A model generated the notes under the pieces. That model worked only from the letters and a program-made list of their open reading frames with translations, was not told the DNA's origin and made no database searches. The position numbers and the translations under genes are program-made. A DNA stretch of 64,000 nt from Calamus simplicifolius (lineage: Eukaryota > Streptophyta > Magnoliopsida > Arecales > Arecaceae), in NCBI GenBank assembly GCA_900491605.1, contig UESW01005049.1, positions 310,001 through 374,000 of the forward strand. The letters are read 5' to 3'. Positions 31,347-43,467 of this stretch are shown one piece after another; position 1 is the first letter of the stretch, and each line of letters opens with the position of its first letter.

Positions 31347-32749
31347 TCAAAAGTGAGTCCTTACAATCCTAGTTAAGTGATCTATGATATTTTTCATTCC
31401 ATCTGTTTGTATCTTCACATAGTCCTTCAGTCTCTCATCAACAAAAGTGCAAGCAGTCAAAATTTTATCTTGGAGTTCAGCATTGCATTTTGCATAAGTT
31501 TCACCGTCTCCGCAGACGTCTTTAAGTTCTTCAAAGATGTTCTTTAGATCTCTACTTAAAGACTCAGATGAATTGCTAAGGGTTGTTTCTATCTTGGTGA
31601 TCCGATCATCCAAAGAGTAAAGAGTTTCCTTGAGATTCATAAACTTATTTTCAAACTCTGATTTTAACTTATATGATTGATCATCAAGAAGACCTTTAAG
31701 CTGCCTTAACTGAAGTTCTGTGAAGCCAATAGATGAAGATGATGCATGATCAAACAACGGAGCACGGGTAGGGGCAGGAGCAAAAATAGGAGGGCTCGGA
31801 GGAACAGACGAAGAATGTCTGACTGATGGTCCCGGTGCCTCAGTGTCCACGGCTCTATCATCCATCAAACCTTTCCTTTTCCATCTGCCATTTCTCTTTA
31901 CAAAACCCATTCTGTGTATAGTGGCCAAACTGTAAAAATCGGTGTGCCTTAAGTTCCTCATAGGCTCACTATTTGATATGACAATCCCTTGGCTTTGAAA
32001 TATTTTAGTGAGAATCATGCCGTAGGGTAAACTTGATTTTCTCTTACCTCCACAGTCGGCTATATACCATAAGATCATACTAGGAAGGTTAATGGGTTTA
32101 CCCGTCACAATTGCATCCATTACAAAATATCTCTTTCTGACACATAATCAAACCTCCCAATCTTGGGAAAAAGGATTCTACTACAGATGTTGTGGAGAAG
32201 TCTCAATTCTAAGGATAACTGATTGGCAAAAACTTCCTTAAAACCGACAATCTCTCTGTTAAGCAGTCTAGAAAGAGCAGGACTTCTATCTTCAGAAGAA
32301 AATGTAGATGTTCCTGACACTGGAAGATTCAATAATCTAGAAAGCAAATCCACTGTCACTGAAATTCTATTTCCTCTCACACTGCTTACAAGTCCATTGT
32401 CTCCTCTAGATAGATTCTTATAAAATTCCTTGACAAGGTCAGGGTATGTAGGACAATCTAAAGAGCAAATCTTTTCCCAACCCATCTCAATCAACTGCCT
32501 TCCCAAAAGAAATCCCTCAGCTTCAAACAATTCAAAATCTACTTTCCTCCCCGTAGTTATCACTCTATCGGCAAGTCTATCTACCTATGATGGAGCCGCA
32601 GAAGGAGAAGCACTAGGAGTCGAAGAAGATGAGGTTGAGTCCAAGCTCGGTGAAGGCTCACGAACGGGACGCCTCACGGTCTTCCTCACTGCTCTCTTCC
32701 TCTTTACTCCGGCCGCACCAAGGTTAGATCCTCGAGTTTTAGGGGCCAT
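31347..32749 (-). pseudogene. Sirevirus env-like ORF (ORF3), broken
   Basis: Starts at ATG 32749 (MAPKTRGSNLGAAGVKRKR), a basic Ser/Pro-rich leader, then one TAG near 32588. The frame continues through 32563-32120 (globular, resembling the 'putative plant transposon protein' domain) and, after a one-base shift at 32120, through 31347. The C-terminal 130 residues are a predicted coiled coil (LRQLKGLLDDQSYKL...). This position after RNase H is where Sireviruses carry their env-like gene. No signal peptide or clear membrane segment is visible. The role of these proteins is unresolved; envelope function is only an analogy. Confidence 0.8.
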
Positions 32750-32845
32750 TGATCTATTGGAAGGGTCAATTAGGGATTTTTGAGGATTTGGAAGGTCAGG
32801 AAATATTTTGGAGAGAGTATTTGGAGAGATTGAGATGTTAGAAAT

Positions 32846-33060
32846 GAACGGCGAGTCGACTCTGCCCTAGATAAATCGACCTAGGACCACTTCGAGTCGG
32901 CTCCCGCAAAGCGAGGGGTCGACTCCGGACAGTCACAGAAAACTATCCCAAAGTGGAGTCGACTTGCACAGAGAAGGGGTCGACTCAAGAGTTTCAGTAG
33001 AAACCTGGAGTCGACTCCGATACTTACCGAGTCGGCTCCGAGACCATTTCAGAGCGAAAA
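32846..33060. repeat. GTCGAC-palindrome cluster between pol and env-like ORF
   Basis: Several GAGTCGACTC / GGGTCGACTC / GAGTCGGCTC motifs, the same family as in the LTRs, with spacing of 20-40 bp. It is intergenic within the element. Confidence 0.75.
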
Positions 33061-33227
33061 CATAAAGTTTCAGATAATCTGAAATGTGTCTGGATAATGA
33101 TCTTAAAAATTGATAAAATAATCATTGGAATTTAATAGATCAATTAGATATGAACTCTAGATAAGATTTTCTTAAAGATCAAGGATTTGAAAGAATTTTA
33201 GATAAACTTTCTTTAGGGGTTTCAAAT

Positions 33228-35040
33228 TCATTCTAATGGATCACAAATCCCTAACTCTCCTCTAAGATAACAGAATCTTTCTTCACTCAAGGGTTTTGTA
33301 AATATATCTGCCAATTGATCTTCAGTATTAACATAATCAAGACATATTTCATTATTTGCAACATGTTCTCTTATAAAATGATATCTAATTTCTATGTGTT
33401 TAGTTCTAGAATGTTAAATTGGATTTTTCGTTAGATTAATTGCACTTGTGTTATCACATTTTATAGGTGTTTTATCAAGTGTGATACCATAGTCTTCAAG
33501 TTGTCGCTTAATCCATAGGATTTGAGCACAGCAACTTCCAGCTGCAACATATTCAGCTTCAGTAGTTGATAATGCAACTGAATTCTGCTTTTTGCTAAAC
33601 CATGAGATTAAGTTACTTCCTAAGAATTGGCATGCACCACTTGTGCTTTTTCTATCTAACTTATCCAGCATAATCAGAATCAGTGTATGCAATCAGATTT
33701 AATGTTGAGTCTCTAGAATACCATAAACCTACATTTTAGTTCCACTTAAGTATCTTAGTATTCTTTTAACAGCAATTAAATGTGATTCTTTAGGTTCAGA
33801 CTGAAATCTAGCACATAAGCAAACAGTAAACATTATGTCTGGTCTACTTGCAGTTAAGTAAAGTAGGGATCCGATTATACCTCGATAATATTTTTGATCA
33901 ATCTTCTTACCTTCTTCATCTTTGTCCAGCTTGCATGAAGGACTCATTGGTGTTCCGAGGGGTTTGATTGATTCCATACCAAACTTCTTTAGAATTTCTC
34001 TTGTGTACTTTGTTTGGTTGATAAAGATTCCCTCTTTGCTTTGTTTGATTTGGAGTCCAAGGAAGAAGTTGAGTTCTCCCTTCATGCTCATTTCAAATTC
34101 GCCCTGCATCAACTTAGCAAACTCTTGACATAGAAGATTGTTAGTAGCACCAAAAATGATATCATCAACATATATTTGAACTACTAATAAATCTTTACTT
34201 TTTCTTTTCAAAAATAGTGTTTTATCAACATTTCCTCTTACAAAATCATTTTCAATTAAGAATTTACTTAATCTATCATACCAAGCTCTAGGTGCTTGTT
34301 TCAAACCATATAAGCTTTGTGCAATTTAAAAACGTGATTTGAAAATTCATGATCTTCAAAACCTGATGGTTGTTCTACATATACTTCTTCATTTATAAAT
34401 CCATTTAGAAAAGCACTTTTTACATCCATTTGAAATAAGTTAAAATTCATGTGACATGCAAATGCAAGTAATAGTCTAAAGGCTTCTAATCTAGCTACTG
34501 GTGCAAAGGTTTCATCAAAATCAATACCTTCTTCTTGATTATATCCTTTTGCAACTAATCTAGCTTTGTTTCTAATTACTATGCCATTTTCATCCTAGTT
34601 TATTTCTAAATATCCATTTTGATCCTATAACAGAATGATTTTTAGGTCTTTCTACTAAAGTCCATACATTATTTCTAGTGAATTAATTTAATTCTTCATG
34701 CATTGCTAACATCCAATTATTATCTTTTTCAGCTTCTTCAATAGTTTTAGGCTCAATTTGTGATACAAATGCAAGATGATTACTAATATTTCTCATAGAT
34801 GATCTAGTTCTTATTCCTTGAGATGGATCACCTATAATCAATTCCTTAGGGTGACTATAAGCATATTTTCAATCCCTTGGTAGATCTACATCATTATGAT
34901 TAGTGTTAGAATCATCATCCTTAGGTGAATCATTATCTTTAGCGTCTTGCTCATGATCTAAAGATACATCAATATTTAATTTTTCAAGATCTTTTTCAAT
35001 TAAGTTTGTATCTTCTTCATCATCAAATTTTTTGAAACGA
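33228..35040 (-). pseudogene. pol: Reverse transcriptase and RNase H of the Sirevirus-type element
   Basis: RT spans about 34990-33729. Its first half (FAPVARLEAFRLLLAFACHM, FQMDVKSAFLNGF) has several frame lesions. The second half is open, 34304-33729, with catalytic YVDD (VQIYVDDIIFGATNN) and SRPDIMF. RNase H follows (KSTSGACQFLGSNLISWF, STTEAEYVAAG, CDNTSAINLTKNPI), with a TAA replacing CAA at about 33414, and continues to the true stop at 33228 (FTKPLSEERF, GELGICDPLE). It copies RNA to DNA and degrades the template. Confidence 0.93.
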
Positions 35041-35045
35041 GTTGC

Positions 35046-36362
35046 TTAAGATTCATCAAAAACTACATGAATGGATTCTTCAACAACTAAAGTTTTCTTG
35101 TTGAATACTCTATATGCTTTACTAGTTGTAGAGTATCCTAAGAATATTTCTTCATCAGATTTAGCATCAAATTTGCCTAAATTATTTTTACCATTATTGT
35201 GAACAAAACATTTACAACCAAATGCATGAAAATATTTAATGTTGGGTTTTCTATCATGCCATAATTCATAAGGTGTTTTCTTTAAAATAGGTCTGATTAA
35301 GGCTCTATTCAGGATGTAACATGCTGTGTTAATAGCTTCTGCCCAAAAGTATTTCGGGAGTTTACTTTCACATAGCATGGTACGGGCCATGTCTTCTAAA
35401 GTCCTATTTTTCCTTTCAACTACTTCATTTTGTTGAGGGGTTCTTGGTGCAGAAAAATTATGATTAATACCATTTTCATTGCAAAAACTTTCAAATAAGT
35501 GATTTTCAAATTCAGTTCCATGATCACTTCTTAGGGACACTATGGTAGTGTTTTTCTCATTTGTTACTTTCTTGAAGAATTTCATGAATATCGAGAAAGT
35601 TTCATCTTTGTGAGCTAAAAACATTACCCAAGTGAATCTAGAGTAATCATCTACTATCACAAGACCATATTTCTTTCCTCCTAGACTTATGGTTCTAGTT
35701 GGTCCAAAAAGGTCCATGTGAAGTAGCTCTAATGGCCTAGAAGTTGAAACAACATTTTTAGATTTAAAGGAACTTCTCGTTTGTTTTCCAAACTGACATG
35801 CATCACATATTTTGTTATTTTCAAAATCTATTTTAGGTAGACCTTTTACTAAATCCATTCTAATTAGTTTTGAAATCAGGTGTGTGCTTGCATGACCTAA
35901 TCTTCGATGCCACAACCAACCAATCTCATTCATATTAGCATTATTAGCAACTAAGCAATGATTATTAGTAGGCAAATTGTCTAAGTCAATCATATATACA
36001 TTGCCATTTCTATTTCCAATAAAAACAATGCTATTATCAATGGGATTAGCTACAGTGCATATAGAAGATTCAAAAGATACTTTAAAACCTTTGTCACATA
36101 ATTGACTTATACTAATTAAGTTATGCTTTAAACCATCAACATAAAGTACATTTTCAATATATGTGGAGGGAGTTATTTGAATGTTACCAAACCCCAAGAT
36201 TTGGCCTTTGTCATTGTCGCCAAATGTAACAACTCCTCCTTTCTTTTCTTCAAGGGTGATGAATTCTTCTTTGTCACCCGTCATATGTCTTGAGCAGCCA
36301 CTATCAAGATACCACTTTCTCTTTGATCTCTTGGCCACAAGACATTCCTGCAATGATATCAA
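35046..36362 (-). pseudogene. pol: Protease and integrase of the Sirevirus-type element
   Basis: A 438-codon open frame that is part of a broken polyprotein. Aspartic protease active site KWYLDSGCSRHMTG lies near residues 16-30. The GAG-pre-integrase and zinc-binding HHCC follow (LWHRRLGHAS ... CDACQFGKQ). The catalytic acidic residues are in LLHMDLFGPTR, SLRSDHGTEFEN and NEVVERKNRTLEDMA. The residue before VVERKNRTL is Glu where Gly is usual. The C-terminal part has the ELWHDRKPNIKYFHAFGC and FLGYS motifs. Upstream gag is separated by frame lesions. Confidence 0.93.
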
Positions 36363-38016
36363 ACTTTATGTTTAGGTACCCAAGCTTTCTTGGGTCCTTC
36401 ATGGTTAGTAGCAACAAAAATTGTTCCTTTCGGAACCCATATTTTCTTCCCTTTAACATTTAAGTTTTTATTAAGTTTTAGAATTTTACATTCATAAGAT
36501 TTATGTCCTTTTTGATTACATTTAAAGCATGTAAAATTACTTTGGCCAGCACGCACAAAAATATTTTTCAGTGATTTTGTTTTCTTAAAGTGTTATACCC
36601 TAATCCAGCTTTGTCAAAAACTGCTTTTTGACTATTTAATAACATGTCTAATTTAGTTGAGCTTAATGTAAACTTATCAACTATGTTCTTATGTTTTTCA
36701 ACCTCTTTCCTTAGTTTATCATTTTCATTGGAATTTAATTCTTTATCTTTTACCAAAACTTCATTTTTAGATTTAAGTTTCTTAACTTCGTTATTAAGAT
36801 CTTCCTTTTCTTTAATGAAAGTTAAATTTTTATTTTTCAAAATCTTGTATTTCTTTTTCAAAATCTTGAAATCGCTAACAAGTTCATTAAAAGCATCAAA
36901 TAGTTCATCAAAAGCAAATTCATCGCAAGGGTTATCGGAACTTACCTCATCGTTGTCGTCCGCCATGAAACATACATTTGCGACTTCCTTTTGTTCTTCT
37001 TCTTCGGAAGAAGTTTCCTCGCTATCACTCCAAGTTGCCACATAAGCCTTCTTTTTCTTTTTGTAGGCTTTCTTCAATTTAGGACATTCATTCCTAAAGT
37101 GCCCCGGTTTATTACACTCATAGCAAGTCAAGGGGTCTTTCTCTTTTTCTTTGTCCTTGTCCTTGTTCTTATCCTTTTCTCCTTCCCACTTTGCTCCAAA
37201 TTTCTTCTTGTGGAAGGGTTTTTTTTCTCCTCATGAATCTTTTAAATTTCTTAGCTAAGAGAGCAGTCTCTTCATCATCATTATCATCATCACTGCTGCT
37301 CTCTTCTTCTTTTGCAGCTTTGAGGGCAATCACTTTCTTCTTCTTTGTGTCCTCCTCTACATGCTGCCTCATAGTCAGCTCATGGGTCATAAGAGATCCT
37401 ACAAGCTCCTCTAAGGGTAAAGTGTTGAGGTCCTTTGCTTCTTGGATTGCTGTCATTTTTGCTTCCCATGATCTTGGTAATGACCTAAGAATTTTCCGAA
37501 CAAGTTCTGAGTTAGTATATGTCTTACCAAGACTTTCAAACCATTTACAATATCTGTAAATCTAGTGTACATGCATGCAATGGTTTCAGATTGTTCCATG
37601 CTAAACAACTCATATTTATGGACAAGAATATTAATTTGAGATTCTTTTACTTAGTTGGTACCCTCATGGGTAACCTCTAGTCTATCCCAAATCTCCTTTG
37701 CGGAATTACAAGTGGAGATTCTATTAAATTCATTAGTGTCTAAAGAGCAATATAATACATTCATGGCCTTAGCATTGAGCTGTGCCATCTTCCTATCATT
37801 ATCATTCCAGTCCCTTTCGGGCTTAGGAATAATAGTGCCATCAATAACATGTGTGGGTGTACTAGGTCCATTAATTATAACACCCCATAATTCATAATCA
37901 GAAGCTTGAATGAATATCCTCATTCTTGCTTTCCAATAAGAATAATTTGAACCATTAAACAATGGAGGTCTATTCGTAGAATGACCTTCAGCAAATGATC
38001 CAACTTGTGTTGTCAT
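36359..38016 (-). pseudogene. gag: Gag of the Sirevirus-type element, broken
   Basis: Begins MTTQVGSFAEGHSTNRPPLF at 38016, 60 bp from the LTR. A copia capsid domain (YSYWKARMRIFIQASDYELW) ends at a TAA for CAA (37651), and the frame continues past it to 37169 (LVRKILRSLPRSWEAKMTAI). Two zinc knuckles are present: CYECNKPGHFRNEC (about 37128) and CFKCNQKGHKSYEC (about 36530). They are separated by an acidic segment and roughly 100 residues of Lys/Glu/Leu-rich coiled coil. Frameshifts lie near 37150 and 36570. Long coiled-coil Gags with an extra knuckle fit the Sirevirus group. Confidence 0.9.
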
Positions 38017-38063
38017 TTGGATCTTTAGCTCTTGATTATGTGATCAAAATCTAATGAGCACTT

Positions 38064-38075
38064 GCTCTGATACCA
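38064..38075 (-). promoter_or_regulatory. Primer binding site, initiator tRNA-Met type
   Basis: Minus strand TGGTATCAGAGC, two bases from the LTR end; the standard copia PBS. Confidence 0.92.
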
Positions 38076-38077
38076 AT

Positions 38078-39751
38078 TGTTGGCCCAGATGACAGCCCAA
38101 GAGGGGGGGGGGGGGTGAATTGGGTTCTTTAAAAAATTAGCCTTTTAAAGTAGTTTGCTTTGAGATGAATGAAGGCAATAGCAATGTAAATGCAAAGTGC
38201 AGTGAATAAAACAGAGATAGAGAAAGAGTCAATGAAAGCACGGCAAACACAAATATTTTATAATGGTTGGTATATCCAACACCTACGTCCACTCCCAAGA
38301 TTCACTTGGGTCCACACTATAATCTTTCTTGATTACAGCAGAGTTGTTTTACAAGCTCACAACTCAAACTTGTTATTTTCCGAGAACACAACGAACCCAG
38401 CTGGTTTTCAAGGGCTCACCAGCACAAAAACCCTAACACAAGCTTTACCAAGCTTGTAGCGAGGTAAGACTACCTCCACTAGTTCAATCCCCCAGATTGA
38501 ACTAGACACAAAGAATAGAATATTATTTTTCAGTTACAAAGCTCCTTAATGAGCAGATAAACAAATATAAGAATAAAGTTTAGAAAAGCCTGATTTGCAG
38601 TTGGTTGGCTTTTGAGCTTTTCTTCTTTTCCTCAACTCCTTTGAAGTGTAGAATCGGGCCTCAGCTCGGATTCTTCACGGACAGTACATTGGAGTTGATT
38701 TGAGCTTTTCCTCTTTTCTTTGAGTGTTGAAAATCACTTGAGATGCTCTTGAATAGCTCTTGGATTTTCTTCTGAAGCTTCCTTGGATTGTTGAGCTTGA
38801 GCACAGAAGGAGCTTCCTTTGATTTCACACTTTTTCTTTCACTCTATTTTGAATCATGAATTTTTTCAAATGAAGCTCTGTTTTTCTGATTTTTCTCTTC
38901 TTTTCTTTTGAAGTGAATATCTCTCTTTTTTTTTTGATTTGAAAATGGCTTCTCTATTTATAGATTCTGCAAAATATAGCCGTTAGAAACAAAGAAAAAT
39001 AGCCGTTGATTAAAAATCTTACCGTTGACGCTGAGTTGGCATTCGAAAAAATCTTGCCCAGATTTACTGGAGTCGACTCCTGCTTTCCGCGAGTCGGCTC
39101 GAAGTCATGATACCAAAAATAGAAATACTCAGAAAGTCAAAGGGTCGACTCATCAAAAATAAAGTGTCGACTCCTGACAGTCGGGGGTCGACTCATGAAA
39201 AGTTGGGGGTCGACTCGCGAAATGCTCAGAAAAACATACCTCTGGTGCCTGAGCGGAGTTGACTCACACAGTCATGGAGTTGGCTCGACAGAATCAGGGG
39301 TCGACTCCTGAAATCACAGGGGTCGACTCGAGACAGACAGTCATTTCTGTATTCTGAGTGGAGTCGACTCTGAAACTCTAGAGTTGGCTCCGGAACGTAT
39401 CAAAAATCAGAGAATTTTCTGATTGACTTGAAATTCATTCTAGATTCATTTTAAATCAAATTTTTGACTTGAATACAATAAAATTGTCATTAGGAATCAA
39501 TTCAAGAAATGTTCGAAAAACTCATTGATTATAATTTGAAGTATAAAATTTCTTTTTGAAAGCTTAAACATTGAGCTTGAAGTTACTTTCAAATTGGTTA
39601 AAGTTATACTTTAACATTCTCATTCATTGTTCTAAATAAATTCATTGCTCATGTAAATAAACTCATTACATCTTTTAATATACTCATGACTTTTGGTAAT
39701 CATCAAAATCAATAAGATTGGGGCAACAAATTCTCAACAATCTCCCCAACA
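38078..39751 (-). repeat. 5' LTR of the Sirevirus-type element
   Basis: 1674 bp, minus strand TGTTGGGGAGATTG...GGGCCAACA. Near-identical to 29230-30902; the visible differences include a longer G run (38103-38115) and scattered substitutions. TATA box at 38955-38962, GTCGAC palindrome cluster at 39065-39400. Confidence 0.95.
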
Positions 39752-41774
39752 TACACATTATTGTTTGATTCTTTAAACTTCCCTAGTCGATGCGTAGACA
39801 GGATTGGACACTATCGAACGTCGTTGAGACTAGCACATATTGCATATCTTCACCCTTGTGGTGTGCAGCTAATCTTACAAGCTGAAGTATGAAGATACTT
39901 GGATATGGTGTGTGGATGTTCGTTATTGTAACGATACATTGGATGACCCGCACAGAGATCCCATATGGATATTCTATATAGTGTCGATGGTTGATCTTTG
40001 ATGATGGTGGTACGAGTGATCCTTTGACTTGAGATCTTCATTGCACCTTATGTGTGGAATATCATGCTTTGACGACATGCAAATGTCGCTCTAGCCACGG
40101 GTGGCAAATATGGTATCGATTGGGTATGATATGAAGCACATGAAGGTGGTGTTTGATCAAGATAGGATTCGTCTCCCTTGATAGAAAGGGTTATATCCCA
40201 CGGCCACTTGATGGATTAAATTGACTATTAAATCGTTGCAAGGTTGAGTTGGAATTCGAAATGGTTTTAAAGTTCTAATTCATATGAGTCAATTTTTCTA
40301 AGATCAAGTAAACAAAGATCAATTATATGGTTGACACATTCCATACCAGTGATTGATCTGGGATATGTGACGAAAGGATTGAATCGTACGGTAACTATTC
40401 ATGGATAGGTGTTGATGACCACGTCAATAAACCCTTAACACTTGGGTGGTCATGATGCTTTACTAGAGGCCACTCATGATCTATAATCATGGATTATTTG
40501 ACTTAATCAAAGAGTTGATTTGGTTAAAGAATTGACTTGGACAAGGTGTTGATCAAGTCATCCTTAGGGTCAATATTAGGGACATGATTATTACCAACGT
40601 GTCAAGGGACCTAATGGGTCACACGCATTAAGAAGATTTTGGATAAAGTTAAAATGAAAATTAAGTAGGACTTAATTTAAATCAGATAACCAATAAATTA
40701 GGATTGGGTTTGACTCAATCTTAATGAGAGAACATAAAATTGATGAATAAGATTCATTATAGAGGAAAGAATTTTTTTGTTCAAAAGAGAGACCTTTTGT
40801 ACATGAGATGTATATATGAAATTCATTAATTAGGCTTGATCCATGTGATGGATGGCTTAGATTAATTGAGATTAATAATATGGTATTTAATTGGGTCCAT
40901 ATGATGGCATGATTTGATTCATGGAAATCCAATTAAACCGAGGCTGAGATCGTGTCACGTGGAGGATGGATTCATGCCCATGTGATGGACATGACCCATC
41001 TCAACGTCATGGAGGAGTGAACCCCATGATTTTGGGCATTCTCATGAAGCCAAATTCAAGGTTGCAATGTTGGTTTCATGGGATAACCAATTTCCTAATT
41101 TTTAGGGATATGGTTTGGTGGTTATAATCTTAACATTATCATGATAGCAAATATCCTAAATTTGTTAGAATAATTGTTATAAACTTGATAAAGTTGAATG
41201 GTTAGGTGGTTGTGATAAAATCTCTTTTTTTATGAAACCACACAACCTTCTTTTCATGTATAAAAGGGAGAGAAATATCCCCTTCGAGATATACACCGAA
41301 CTCCTCTCTTCTTTCTCTCTTGGATGCCTAACACCTCCTTTCTCTCTCTAAAACATCCTTTCTCTCTCTAGAATGTCCCTTTCTCTTTCTTGATTGATCA
41401 AGATTTGATCTTGATCAAGAAATCCTTTTTTGATTTGGAAAATCAATAGAAAAGAAAAGAGGCGCTAGTACCCCTCGCAAAAAGGTTATCATCGAATCCT
41501 GAGAGGACATCATCCAAAGATCTTCGCGTGGATCACCATTAGAGGCCGGACGCATGGACGGCTAGTGGTAAATCATTTACCAGCTTCATCGGGCATCATA
41601 CCCAAATAAAGAACATGGGTATGATCTATTAAAATAATCATGTGTTATTTCTTGTTAACTGAATCTGTTCCCTAAGGATCTTGGGCTTTAGGAATTAAAT
41701 TCGTATTTATTTTTTTATTTTCTACTGCATGTTATATAAATTTGATTCATTTATAACATACGAAATTCTCAACA
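39752..41774 (+). repeat. copia-1 5' LTR, piece 3 of 3
   Basis: Aligns with 47643-49635 of the 3' LTR after the tacac duplication and ends ATTCTCAACA. TATA box TATAAAAG at 41259-41266, followed by CT-rich sequence (41310-41400), marks the promoter and transcript start region. Confidence 0.93.
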
Positions 41775-41775
41775 G

Positions 41776-41788
41776 TAGTATCAGAGCC
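41776..41788 (+). promoter_or_regulatory. copia-1 primer binding site
   Basis: TAGTATCAGAGCC, one mismatch to the initiator-tRNA-Met PBS TGGTATCAGAGCC, one base after the LTR. Confidence 0.85.
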
Positions 41789-43467
41789 TCCTCAGGCTTC
41801 AAATTCAGTTAATTTGATAGATTACCTGAGTTCTAGTTTTTATAAACAAAGATCTAAATTTTACATGCGATGTAAAATATAAATATTGCCATATGATGAA
41901 GATTAAATATTTAATAAGTTTATTATATGATAATAAACGTGAATTATTTAGATTTGATCATGTTAAAAATTAAAAATTATGATTTATGTATGACATAATC
42001 ATAAAGGCTGAAATTTAACATATCATGTTTAGAATTTAATTTTGACATGATAAATAACATGATTAAAATCTGAAATAATTATATTGATGAAAATTAAATG
42101 TTTAGTAAGTTTATTATATGATAATAAACGTGAATTACTTAGATTTGATCATGTTAAAAATTAAAAATTATGATTTATGTATGACATAATCATAAAGGCT
42201 GAAATTTAACATATCATGTTTAGAATTTAATTTTGACATAATAAATAACGTGATTAAAGTCTAAAATAATTATATCATGATAACATGATAATCAAGATTA
42301 AAATTAAAATTTTAAATTTTGACATGTTATCATGTTAGGGATGTTATGATAGAGTCCAATTAGGATTTTCATGTGATAAAATAAATTTATCATAACAGAT
42401 AATGATAAGAAAATATATAAAATAAATTGTTATAAAATATTTGACACTTATCATAAATCCCTAAAGATCACTATCTTATCTTATCATAATATGTAATAGA
42501 TGATAAGGTTTAAGAAAAATTAGATTTAACCATATCATTGTTTAATCCTATGATTCCATAATTGATCAAATCAATTGGGCTTAACTACAATGGTGTCTAG
42601 AAAGGTGCGATCATGGTTTTTAATTGCTCCGTTCGCTGCCTGGGAAAACCCATTCAATGGGATCGAAGGGCATGCTAAATAGGACCCCATTGATCAGCTG
42701 ATCTGGTCATTGTTAAGGAAAGCTCTTAATTGATTAGATCAATTAAGGTTAATCAGGATGGTGGCAATTGATTTGGTCACATGATTAGGGTTCCATATTA
42801 TAGTGATCAGGATCCTAATTTGATTAGGAGTCCCAATCATAAGATTGGATCTTATGAAATTTAGGTTAATTGAAATTAATCTAAAATTTACATATAGGAT
42901 ATGTAACCTAGCATGATACAAATGTTGTACATGCATGATGGGACATAAATGCGCTAAATCCCTCCACGAATATTAAGTCATTAGCCTTCATTGTTCACAT
43001 GATACAAAATCATTAGGGCATGAGATTTGTTGTGCCATAGCCAAGATTAAGTGAACCTATGAGGAGTTGATTGGGGAACAATGGGTTGACTTAACTAGGT
43101 TAGCTGGCATAATTCAGTCTAATCTAGAGGCAATGTTTAGGGTGATCACATCAGATGTGATTGACAAGGCAATGTCCCCTAAATGATCTAGGAGTCATAT
43201 TTGATGTGATTGATACAAATCTACCTAATTTGGCTTACTAAGATTTGTTGTGCCATAGCCAAGGTCAAGGTAAGTCAATTTGAGGGTCCTAGCCCACTAG
43301 AAAATTATTTGATAATTTTTCGAGATTAATAGAGAGGGCTATTGAGCTTGATAAAATAGTGGGAGAAATCGATTTAATTAAAATGTTAACATTTCCATAT
43401 TAAATCGATGATTTGCATTCATAATAATTGACTCGTTCTATTTTTTTTTCTAGTTATTAGAGACACC
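41789..43467 (+). other. copia-1 leader with internal duplications
   Basis: 1.7 kb of AT-rich untranslated sequence. A segment of about 190 bp is duplicated in tandem (starting near 41905 and 42095, shared AATAAACGTGAATTA). A second motif, TTTGTTGTGCCATAGCCAAG, recurs near 43030 and 43244. No gene is supported. Confidence 0.6.

Larger units (their letters stand above)
29230..39751 (-). mobile_element. Sirevirus (SIRE/Maximus)-type Ty1/copia element
   Basis: 10.5 kb on the minus strand with 1.67-kb LTRs, an iMet PBS, gag, protease-integrase, RT-RNase H, an env-like ORF and duplicated polypurine tracts. The target duplication TACAC is perfect (29225-29229 and 39752-39756) and lies in the copia-1 5' LTR. 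Its LTRs differ less than those of copia-1 and copy B, which agrees with it being the youngest of the three. Sirevirus assignment rests on the env-like ORF after RNase H, the repeated GGGGGAGA tracts and a long coiled-coil Gag. Stops and shifts in gag, RT, RNase H and env show it is inactive. Confidence 0.95.
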
